Assembly: GCF_910592395.1 (NCBI RefSeq)
Contig: NC_088318.1
Coordinates: 3,472,001-3,536,000 of the forward strand
Direction: 5' to 3'
Origin: Lineus longissimus
Lineage: Eukaryota > Nemertea > Pilidiophora > Heteronemertea > Lineidae
DNA length: 64,000 nt
The number at the start of each line of letters is the position of its first letter. Position 1 is the stretch's first letter. The position numbers were made by a program, and so were the translations under genes. The notes below the pieces were generated by a model that had not been told where the DNA came from, ran no database searches, and was given only the letters and a program-made list of their open reading frames with translations. This document shows positions 46,428 through 57,369 of the stretch, piece by piece.

Positions 46428-49400
46428 TCACGTACATATCGTCTCATTGTGGACAATACGAGGTGAAGACGCACTGATCACATCATTGCTGACAGACTGT
46501 GTGGTCGTGACACCAAATATGAAGGCACCCAAAACGATGAACGCGACCGCCATGCCCTTCATTGTCCGCACCTTCCAGCGAGCAAGCTCAGCTTCTTTTA
46601 AGTACCCGACTTGGAGGAGACACATACCTGAAAATAGAGGAGACATTTGATAAGATAGGGTGTGTGTTTTTGGATATAAGCTGCAATGAGTATGGAACCC
46701 TTGCCATTCATCGTCAATCAATGTTGCACTTTGAAAAGATGAATCAAATTGTGCGGACTAAAAGTCACACTCCCACCAATTCATAAAAGGGGCTCAAGTT
46801 GGGGTGCTTGTACCAAGACTGACCGCTGGCGCCAAAATACAGCCTCATGTATAATTTTGCCCTAACCACCCTTTTGAAGTGCAGAAGCCACAGGTACAGT
46901 CATTGGGCCACAGTCATCTAAGGCTTTTGCCACAACTGTTTACAGCTAAAAACGATTTATACTCATAATTTATAGTAGTCTTCCTTGCACTGATTTATTC
47001 AAACTATACTTGGGACAGCGCTTACATAAGCCGAGTTTACATTATTTCATGGACTGGTCGACCAAAACACTAAAATCTTACTCACCAGGGAACACAAATA
47101 TAAAAACAGCAGCCAGGCCACCAAGCACCGATATCACAGCTCCAATATTTGGTATAAACACTGCCAGTACTAAAGACGTGACAAACCAGACTAGTGTCAC
47201 TAATACCCGCCGGCTTTTCTCACCGGATACAATCTGGTCTGGTGTGAGGCAACACCAGTGGATCCAGACACTCATGAAGGCAGCCCTGAAAAGAACGAAC
47301 CACTAGTAATGTAAAGATATCAGTAATTAGACTGACTGCAGGACAGGATGATGATAATGGCGATGATGATGACGATGATGACCACGCTGACATCAAACTT
47401 ACCTGCCACAAAATGACAGAATAGGGTACGTCGTATATGTCTTAGCAGCGATGAGAAATACACCTATCAGTACTTCTGGCGTGGGCTGGTATGATTTGAG
47501 AATATCTGCATCGACGTTCGAACCAAATGTCAAGTACCCAAACGCGGCAGCAAGGGTGTAAGTTAGGACACAGATTAATATCGCCACTCCGACACATTTT
47601 GAAAATTCTTTCACATTGCGTTTTTCGAGGCAGGAGTAGATTGGTACAACACTGACATGGCACTGAAAGACAAGACTGATGAATGAGCAAGGTGTTTTTA
47701 ATGACTTTAAATGTAAAAGGTTTTCTACGCTTTCAAGCTAAAGAAAAATCTTGTCAGATTACAACTACAGTAGAACCTCTCTATTAAGGACACCCTTGGG
47801 ACTGACAAGTGCTGTCCTTAATAGAGAGGTGTCCTAATTAGAAAGGTCAAATTGAAAGGAAACTACCAATTTGGGACCAAAACTAGTGTCATTAATAGAG
47901 AGGTTGTGCTTAATAGAGAGGTGTCCGCTAAGGGAGGTTCCACTGTACTTCATTGCTTTCGACTGTGTTTTTTAAAAACAGGTAATGCTTTTCAAAATGA
48001 TGGAGAATGGACAACTTTTCAAGCGTAGTGGACACCTCTCTATTAAGGACATCCTCTAGATTAAGGACACAACTTTAGGGCTCAAATTGGTTGTTTCCAT
48101 TCAGTTTAACCTCTCTAATCAAGACACCTCTCCATTAAGGACTGCATTTGACAAAAGGGTGTCCTTAATGGAGATTGTTCTACTGTACTTCTTTTGAAGT
48201 TATGGGTTTTTGCTCTCAGGAATCTGGCACAGAAATTTGACTAACTCACGACCCTATGATATTATGGTCCTTGCAAGTCATTTCGAACAACAATATTGTT
48301 GTTCAACTAGTTGTGCAGAAACATCTGAAACTTATTGTACCTAGTCTTACCTGATAACCGAAACAAATGACTGGAACAACCAGGAACATATCCATGAAAT
48401 TATCTGGTCTGAAAGCAAAATGATTTTAGAAATATATACTCGATAAAATACTGCTTGATGCGAGTTGTAAGATCATACAGCTTGGTAGATTTGAATGCAG
48501 CAGATACGAGAGTCATGGCAACTTCCTCTGCAAAGTCACTTGACGCTACGAGAGGATTTCTAGCTTGACCAAAGTCACTGATGAAGCGACCAGGAACTGC
48601 CGAAGACCTACAGCTAACTGCCAATTTTTCTGCCATGCACAAACTGAGGATATGATTGTTACGTTGAATCTGACCTCAAAGAATAGAAGAACTAGACTTT
48701 ACTTGGTGCCATTTACATTTTAGTATTCTGCTCTATGTTGTTACAGTCAATGATCTTGCAATTTTAATGATTTTTTTCAAGGCATTTCTGTCTTGTTTGC
48801 AGGAGATACACACATGATCTCTATTTCAACAATTTTCTTTGAAGGAAAGATTTATAACTTACTTGGTTTTTATATGTCCTGGGGTAATGCCAGATGTGAA
48901 GTATTTAATGAAGATCAAGAGTACCACGTAGGCAATTCCAACAACACCGAAAAAGCTGCAAGAAAATTGAAATTCTCAAAATGTACAATCTTTTTTTTAA
49001 AGTGGCGAAATCAGCTCACAACTTCCCCCTCTGTACACATGCATCTTGAGCTGTGTTATAGTCATGCACATGTACACTTCTGTAAACAGTGTACCAGTGT
49101 TCAGTTCGCCATGTAATAGTTATGTTGTTATATTGCCCCGTAATTAAAGCCTATGGCTTTTCACTGTTTAACAGCTGTCTTTTTGTATTTGTCATTAATA
49201 ACTCAATAAACCACTCTTCATGAAAAATTATCATTTTGCTCATGTATACCACTGTACAAGCTTGCTCTTACCTTGAATACTTAAGAAAATCTATTCTTTT
49301 TGGAAAGCACATTGGCAGAATGAGTATAACACTAGACAAGGTCATTGTAAATTTGCGATCCATGTACCAATAATGACAAAAGTCGGCACCACTGATGAAA

Positions 49401-52222
49401 TAAAAGACTGAAAAATAGAGGGAGTACTCCTTAGAGATGTCCTAATTAGAGAGGTCAAATAGAATGGAAACAACCTGTTTGGGACAAGAACGAGTGTCCT
49501 CAATAGAGAAGTTGTCCTTAATAGAGAGGTGTCCGCTTAGGGAGGTTCCACTGTATTTGAACAAACAGAGTACATAGAGTAGGCAACTTTTGTGTGTCTC
49601 TATTGGACAGGGGTCGGGAATTAAACGACTGATTAAAGAGAGGGTGTCCCACAAGGAGAAGTGTTTAGTTAAGGGAGATTTTGACTGTAGTACCGGTACA
49701 CACTTCCTTCACGGGGAGCTGAAGGATTAGATTTTGAACTCTGGGCCTCAGACGTAGGACAAATGTTGGAGCTCCCATTCCACCAGTCTTATTTACAGCA
49801 GTAAGCTACAGATCTTGAAGACAAAGATACCGGGCCGAATTCATAGAGGGCGTTTAGCACAAACAGCATTTAACTACTGAATAGACAGGTTCAGGTCCGT
49901 CATGTAAATCTTCACAGAATATGAATAGGCCCTGAAACTCATTAGAGAGAAGTTACTCACGTCTAACCCTTAAACACCCTTTATGAATTTGGCCCACCCA
50001 GTCTAAAAAAAGATAGGTATGGTATCTTACATCTGTCTAGTTGGTCGCCGATAATAATGAAGAACGTAATGCAAGTCCCATAGCAGTACACAACAATACA
50101 TAGTGAGCATACATTCTGTGCCGCCTTGCCGCACATCGAGTACACCACATCCTGATAGGTGGCGCTTTGGTTCACGTCCGAACAATATCCGAGCAGAATT
50201 AGGGCAACCACTATAAAGACCATGAAGACCTGAAAACAGAACCAAAAAGATAAGCTTAAGAACTATACACTTATACTTTATTTGTCTATCATACTTAAAA
50301 TTTTGCTTTTAGTGTGTAGGCAGGAGTATAGCAGGGTTTCTGCCAGAGGGGGGATGGGGGATGGGGGGATGGGGGGATGGGGGATGGGGGGGATTCATCC
50401 CACCCTAAAATATTTTAAGTGGGGATATCCCCCCCTGTAATTTTGAGCACTAAAGTTTGTTTTACTGTCAAATGAGTAATTTTCATGATTTGATATGTAA
50501 AATAAGAGCATTTGGGAGCCAATTGTAGCAGTTTAAGGGCCAAAAAACGTCTCAGGAGGGGTCATATACCCTTTTAAAGAAAAAAAAATTTTTTTTAGAA
50601 AATTTTTTTTTTGCTCCTCTCAAATTTAATCCTGGCAGAAACCCTGAGTATCTAGTGCTGGTGGAAGGTTTAGAATGATGCACCAGGCCCCTGATGTCCC
50701 CGGAATGGATATCTCAGTAAAGGGTCAATACACATTGTCATTGAGTATCAACAAATAAATGTAGGTCACTCCAAAATCGCATCAATAATTTGGTCAACAG
50801 GTCACCCGGCCAGGGTCTGAAACTGAATCTAGAAGGCCTCATTCATCTGTCAACTTGTCATTGTTTTTAAATGTGATAAGACAATCTTTGCAATATTGAA
50901 CTGTCAATCTTGAAAATGATCTCCAAACATTCCATGGACTATATATTGATAAAAATAATTATGATAACAATGCGATGATAAGTTTGGATTGGGTCAAGGG
51001 TTTTACTGCAACATAGGATAGGCAAATCATTTGGAAAGCTCTGCTGTTATAAACTGTAAATAATGACAAATAAACACATGGCCGATGACATTATTCATGA
51101 AGCTAGAAGCAAGATCTTGTCCAAATACGCTTGAACTACACATTAATCAACGATACAGACAAGACACAGGTTCATCAGAAATTGTTGTTGACCAAATGTA
51201 CTTTCAGCTTTCGAGAATGTAAAAGTTTAGAATGGCTGTGGCATAGTGAAGTTGAAGTCCTATGTTGATGGATTGTTTATTTGATTACTTACTGCCTGTA
51301 CAATGACGGCAACCAGCACACCCCCTGCTGCATCATACGCCTGGGGGAAGTTTAGGAGTCCAGCGCCCAAGGCAGCATTTACCACAAGGAATACCGAGGC
51401 ATACCAAGAGGAACCTAGAAGAGAAGCATTTGAAATATACGACTAAAGAATTCTACTCTAGGTTTATTAGTAGACTCATTAAGTGCATGCATGCATGGTT
51501 GTTCTTTTCTTCATCAAATGGTCTGGACTTGGAGTCCAGTTTGACATCGCATCTAGTCCGATTTTAGATCTGATGATGAAGCCAGGATGCACAGGATACT
51601 ACCCCAAGACACCTTGGGATGACAGCCCATTGAGGTCCTATGCTGCAGGTTTGCCAAAGCAATGCAAAATCTGGAATTGGTTTTAGGAAAAGGGGAACTA
51701 ATGTGGGAGTTAGGGACTGAGTAGAAAACACCAGAACTAACAGAGGGTAAAGGCTGAGTGCAAACTCACTACGGGAAGAAATGGGGGGGGGGGGGGGGGG
51801 GGAGGGGGTGTGTGTCTGTGTGTGAAATAATTCGCATCTTTCCTGATTAGTGGCTCTATAGATCGATACACTTGATTGGGAACAACGTTTACGAAGACGT
51901 CCCGTCACGTCACGTTACAGTAATGTCAAAATGCATTGTGTATCCATGATGGAAAGAGGCGAATTTCGAAGCAGTATACCGGTTACCAAAGCAACCAACC
52001 TGAGGATTTTTGCACCACCTCCAAGCTTTGAACAAGCTCAACAGACCCATGCCTACCAGAAGTGGCCCCTTTTATTTGCTCATCTCTCTTCGCAAATTGG
52101 GGCCCAAAAGAAACAGTAGATTGCAACAAACGGGTCGATTCATCAGCATTTTGAATATCTCCTTGGGGGAAAGAGTTCACCCTCTGTCTGTTGCTACCGT
52201 CCTCATCTTGGGAAGAGCGCAT
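46428..52222 (-). CDS. SLC38A7: SLC38A7-like (SNAT7) amino-acid transporter, complete, nine exons, 496 aa
   Basis: Exons in coding order: 52222-52000, 51414-51293, 50229-50031, 49407-49272, 48955-48863, 48408-48351, 47662-47403, 47285-47086, 46627-46428; all phases agree. The first Met has an in-frame stop 18 bases upstream. About 74 cytosolic residues (ADESTRLLQ) are followed by roughly eleven membrane segments. Family hallmarks: VVNAALGAGLLNFPQAYDAAG in TM1 (21 residues, here read as VVNAALGAGLLNFP plus QAYDAAG), YCYGTCITFFIIIGDQLD, YWYMDRKFTMTL, VICFGYQCHVSVVPIY, TYPILSFCGR and LGGLAAVFIFVFPG. These match human SNAT7, a lysosomal glutamine/asparagine exporter, better than other SLC38 members as I remember them; SLC38A8 is the alternative. 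Introns carry several MITEs. It is convergent with PLA2G15. Confidence 0.92.
47768..47945. mobile_element. Pogo/Tigger-like MITE, best-preserved copy
   Basis: CAGTAGAACCTCTCTATTAA and its inverted end AAGGGAGGTTCCACTG are flanked by TA on both sides. The interior holds several alternating inverted GTCCTTAATAGAGAGGT modules. It lies in SLC38A7 intron 6. Confidence 0.85.
48029..48188. mobile_element. Pogo/Tigger-like MITE, opposite orientation, same intron
   Basis: GTGGACACCTCTCTATTAAG at the left and AATGGAGATTGTTCTACTG at the right; internal blocks are the reverse complement of the copy 80 bp to the left. Confidence 0.75.
49425..49554. mobile_element. Pogo/Tigger-like MITE, 5'-truncated, with a further fragment to 49690
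   Basis: AATTAGAGAGGTCAAATAGA and the full right terminus GGGAGGTTCCACTGTA are present; the left terminus is missing. A degenerate second fragment ends TTTGACTGTAGTA near 49690. SLC38A7 intron 3. Confidence 0.7.
49832..49995. mobile_element. 164-bp MITE in SLC38A7 intron 3
   Basis: GGGCCGAATTCATAGAGGGC and GGGTGTTTAAG/CTTAAACACCC-TTTATGAATTTGGCCC form inverted ends with few mismatches. Confidence 0.7.
50347..50392. repeat. GGGGGAT microsatellite
   Basis: Six variable GGGGGAT-type units, a strong G-quadruplex candidate, in SLC38A7 intron 2. Confidence 0.9.
51783..51824. repeat. Poly-G and TG tract
   Basis: About 20 consecutive G, then GAGGGGG and alternating GT, in SLC38A7 intron 1. Confidence 0.95.
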
Positions 52223-54036
52223 ATTCTTGCAAAAAATCTACTTTTGTAAGTCATGTAAGTGTTTTTAATCAGCTGACCGCCATTCACTTTTGTCGTCGGA
52301 GATAAACTAAGTGGTCAATTCCGTCGATGCCTTGTCTTCACGGGTGTCTTCTGAATGGTCACATCCATGATTTCGAGCATTTCAGGCCCCATAGCTCGAT
52401 CTCCTCTGAGAATGGACAGTTTCACGTGGAGTGTACATTAACGTCTTTTGGTCTGTGGCGGCAAATTGTCACAATGCCCAATTCAGACATCAAAGCTTTA
52501 AGGAAAACAGGAGGGCCAATGTCTAACGGAGTGTAATCATTTCAGGAGTCCCATCTCACCAAGTCAAGTGCGAGGAGGGGACAGCCGCATGACATGATTT
52601 GCTGTAGGATAAAACTGGCCAGAGAGGTATATATCGATATGCTTCCAGCCGCAATGAGGAATTTAGCAACTCAAGGGCTGAAGCTGTTTCATGACAGTGA
52701 CGCAATGGGACAAAATGTTTCCAGCTGAGAACTACAAGAGAGTGTCAACCACTCAAGTTGTGACGATAAGTATAGAGTTGGCAGGCCCATGATAATAGAA
52801 ACTCAAAGGAATACATTTGATGTACATTCAATAATTTTAATTACTGACACAAGAATCTACAAATAAGGCTTTCATATGAAGGACAGGCACATCTAAACCA
52901 CTAGAATGTTTTTTTCATAAAATATTGTACATTTAGCAATCTAAAAGACCCAGCTATGGTACGTTTCAACACAGGTCTTTACTGCCAAATATGTTACATC
53001 ATAATATACATATACACATGGTCACATTGTTTTAGCTTTGTTATATGAACAGAAAAGAAGGCTATCATTCAGCTTGATCAAAAGCTCTTTATCCTGGAGA
53101 AACAGCCTTCCGACAAGAATGGAACATCTGAAGACACTGAAAAACTAACAAACAAGTCGCTACCTTAGAATATACAAGGCTGAACAGACTTGTTGTTCTA
53201 AATGAGGGACCAATTGTATCGGAATATTTTCTTAATTATTTTTCATCAGGACAGTCTACTCTTGTGCCTCTCTTCCAACACAACACCCAAGATGTGCCAA
53301 GGCTTCAAGTTGGCAAACCCAACAGTACAAGTATCAGATAGATGTTCCATACCACATTGGTGGGCTAATTCTCCAGTGTTAACGGACATGGGTGCAATTC
53401 ACAAATTAACATCGGCAAATAATCTGGCAGGAATGATGGTCATGACCAAGCTAAACATATCATTTAAACGAAGTGTATAATCCTCAAACAATGAACTATT
53501 TAGGGACTTCCCATATATACTCAACGAAAATATGATAACATAAAATGCACTGCTAGTATGTTTATCGCGTGAATATAAAAAACTCAAAAACTGCATTCTA
53601 CAAAAAATGAGCCTTTGAAATTTCACAAAATATTCTTTTAATGGTGAAATACACAATGTGCTAGGGAGTTTTGGCAGGTGTTATTTTGCACCTGCATTAT
53701 GCAACTGCATCAATTTCATGTACCATCGTGTAAAAATTTCCATAAGTCAAACATGAATAAATCGATATGGATACGTTGTATGGGAACAATTTTTAGATTT
53801 GCTGAATCTTTCTGACGTATGGACTAGAGATATCTGATTAATTACAGCCTTGATCCTTGTTTGCCTTACATCAAACCGACCATTCATTATTATTTATAGT
53901 ACAGAAACCTAATCAAACTTGCAAGTAAAAGGAATAAATCACAAAAATCAAATAAATTACAACCAAACCAGTGCTCTTGATGAACCGGTTCAAAAATACG
54001 ATTTGCCCTTAAATGCAGCAATGTCCCTTTATCCAA

Positions 54037-54265
54037 TTACATTGGCAATGCTATGTACATGATTACATTGGTAATGTAATTGTGCAAGATTACATTGACA
54101 ATGTTGATGTACATGATTACATTGGCAATGTTGTTGTGCAAGATTACATTGGCACTGTCAATGGCAATGTTTATACGCACGATAATCTTGGCAATATTGA
54201 TGTTCATGCACACTAGCAATGTTTACTGTACATGATCACGGTGGTAATGTTTATGTACATGATAA
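54037..54265. repeat. 27-bp minisatellite
   Basis: About eight units beginning ATTACATTGGCAATG and alternately ending GTACATG or GTGCAAG. The 27-bp period keeps one frame open with repeated DYIGNV; this is a consequence of the repeat, not evidence of a gene. Confidence 0.85.
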
Positions 54266-54360
54266 CAGCGGCTCTCGCTACAAATGAATTACGATAGCCG
54301 CGATACACGTCATCCATTTTTCTAGGCTTCATTCAGTTCCACCCATTGAAGGACAATCGC

Positions 54361-54508
54361 AGGGGTGGTGATGCACAGGCCATGTGTCCACCTTCATTCA
54401 CACGAATACCCATTCCCCACAAAGTGGACTGGTATCACTAAACGTACCATCACCAAGTACCTCCTCAACTTCTACGACCACATCTTCATGGATACGTTGA
54501 ATAAGCAG
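54361..54508 (+). other. Possible orphan exon of unknown product
   Basis: An acceptor-like CAATCGCAG precedes, and CAG/GTTAGT follows, a stop-free frame of 48 codons reading VVMHRPCVHLHSHEY, then PFPTKWTGITKRTITKYLLN. Codon choice looks protein-like. I found no partner exon and no family match, so it may be a relic or chance. Confidence 0.2.
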
Positions 54509-57369
54509 GTTAGTTTCCTTCTTGTTGGCATATACCTGAGCGAGGGACAATCTCATGGGCTAGGTTTTCCAACTACAAGTCATGCATTCGCTCATCCCAA
54601 CAACTAAAAAGAACTGGGCGAGCAACTGCAATATGGTCAACTTCAATTCTCCCGAAGCACATGCTCTTAGCTTAACAGGTAGCACTTGCAGTATCGTGAA
54701 GCACATATTCGAATGTAATGCACAGTGCCCATATTGATAAGGACCGTGCCCTACATCTCTACTCTTAAAAGGCAGACTGATCAATAATTGTTAATGTTCT
54801 CCCAAGGCAGGGACATGGGACATTACAACAATTATTGTCTGTTCGTGACACAGTTAGAACAAGCAAGTACATGTAGAAAATTTACCGCAAAGCCCTGAAA
54901 ATTCCAACTGAGCCCACTGGGCAACAGCCCTCTCAACTCAAAAGTCGTCTAAACGTCTACGGAAAGCAGCCTTTTCTTATCTGTTACTAGCTGAAAACGA
55001 CCTTACATTTAGTGTAAAAAAATATAGAAATTAACTACCGGTAGGCTTTTTCACAGCAGCCATCCTGGCGTGAGCAAGTCTGTTTGAAAACAGGTGGCAC
55101 TATTAAGGGTTTTTTATACCCAGGACGAATAATTTTGAGTAGGGGGCATCTCAGTAATGAGAGTAAGATTACAACTAAGGTTGTGATATTTTAACAAGAT
55201 ATGGTGTTTTTGAAAAGAGGTGGGTGATGAAATTTCCAGTGCTCCAGTTTGTGACTGGCTTTCATACACAAAGCCAAAACATTCATAGTTCATATAATAA
55301 TTAGCAAATACATATGGACTTCGGCAAAACATGAGTAAATATATACAACCCTTTGTACAGTCTGGCACCGATCTGACCTCCACATGCAAAAATTAAAAAA
55401 ACAAAACCTGTCTTTTAGACCTTGGGAAAGTCATTTTAAAGACTTCTGGAAAAGGAGTAATCGTTTTATGACAACGTGTGACGTGCTCACCAGGATGGAC
55501 CACATGGTCTCGCTCCAGAAGGCTGTAAAATGACCAAGAACAGGGGCAAGCATAGGCCAGCATAATAAAAACACCACATTCAGTTTCACGCCCAGATTAG
55601 CACATCTTCAAGAAGAAGTTCCAAATGGCTTTTTGACAATGGCACAGTCAAAATTAGCAAGTTTACTACCCTTCGGAGAAGTCATATAAACTTGGAAGAT
55701 AGACAATTCCTGAACTGCCCCGTTTGATGCAGAACAGCGCCATGCTAATTACTTCCCCATGCAATATCAACTAAACCATTCCTCCCTTAGTCAAAATAAA
55801 CAACAACCCACTTAGCGGATTTTACCGAACATAACAATTTTTTGATCAAATCTTCATTCTTACATGACCTAATATATACAAACAAAACCAGTTCTGACCT
55901 GACCAGATTCAAAACAATTACTGCGAAATCACTCAGGAGCCATCTTGACTTTCCAGGTGGCAGCACTGTCACAACACTGTCAATTACAACTCCATTACCG
56001 GAACCTTGAAAGTCACAATGGCTCCCGATTAAAGGTTTAATTCAAGCCTTCTTGTTAAAGAGTCTTCAAACTCTGTACTCCAGTTATTGGTCGTGAGGCC
56101 ATGCTGATTGTCAGATGCCTTCTAGCAAAGATGGCCTGGATGAATCTCAAATATTGGCGGTGCCATTCATGCATAGAATTATCATCAAACAATGTCAAGA
56201 AATGCACCATATTCATGCAGTATTAAGTGACAATATAACTTTTGTCTCATTCTGAAGCGACAATCATTTCCAACACAGGCACCTGCAATGATCACCACAA
56301 ACGAGCGATTTTTGTCGCATGTGATCAAGATCGCAGCTTGCAGTATTCAAATCGCTGGTTTGTGGGGTACTTAAACCATTTAGTTCACCAAGAGTAAATA
56401 GACTTAGTCAACCAAGTTTGATTTTTGTAATCATAGCACAACTGCAGAATAAAATCAAACACAAATATAATGTATAATTGATTCTATATGCCAGGCAGGT
56501 CTGTGAGTATATCACCAGAATACATCTGAAAATCAGCATAGTCAGACAGACGGCTCAAATACATTGAGAAAGCAACTGCATTCCACATGAAATTCTGCTG
56601 CAGGGCTTAAAATGAGGCTGTGAAACATGCCGTACAAACTCAAGCCCACAATTTGCACAATACTTACAGTTGGTAGCGTGCAAGTTATATATATTTTTCC
56701 AAAGTCTGCCTCAACTCAAGCCACATTCATGTAGAGTTTGTGAGAACATGTGGTGCATATAACACAGTGCACAGTACATCGATGATGTACAATGTACAAT
56801 TTCATTCAATAAACTTGATCCTGACATATATCCTGCTTTTTATCTTGGTTCACCAGCTTCATTAAAAACCAGGTCCTTTCAAATAACAAATGACGAATCA
56901 GATGTTCTTTCTGCACACAAAACTGACCACCGAGATTCACAGCATTTTCCGGAAATTTCCTCAGGCCTTTTATCTTGACACAGGAAATCCACTGGTATGA
57001 ACACAGCGTCAAGACTAATTCCTATCTTATAGGCTATCCCTTTAAATCTGTCACTTTTATAACGATTGGCTACCTTTGCACACAAGATGTCTTCTGTCAA
57101 CTGTTCCAAAGAAAACAAGTCATTCAGACTTGCTCGTCTCCTGACCTGGGCACCCCTTCTCTATAAAGAATACTTCTTGCCCTCTGAAGTGAGAGTGAAC
57201 AGCATTCCATGAATAAGTCTAGACTTTCACTCGCCCTACCAGTGCCATGCACAATAGTCTGTTTATCACCACACATTGTCCACATCCTTCAAATCGTCCT
57301 GAGCTTGAGCTGAGAGAAACTTTCTTCAACTACAATCAGTATGCACCTAGTATAATGGCACTGTGTTCA

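Larger units (their letters stand above)
52223..57369. other. SLC38A7 5' flank and AP1G1 3' flank
   Basis: No confident gene in 5.1 kb. The right part is probably AP1G1 3' UTR (minus strand). It holds a 27-bp minisatellite at 54037 and one coding-like stretch on the plus strand at 54361-54508, listed separately. The rest is AT-rich and unrecognised. Confidence 0.5.

Noticed and set aside
54013-54216. Open frame with repeated DYIGNV peptides
   Set aside because: It is explained by the 27-bp minisatellite, whose period is a multiple of three.
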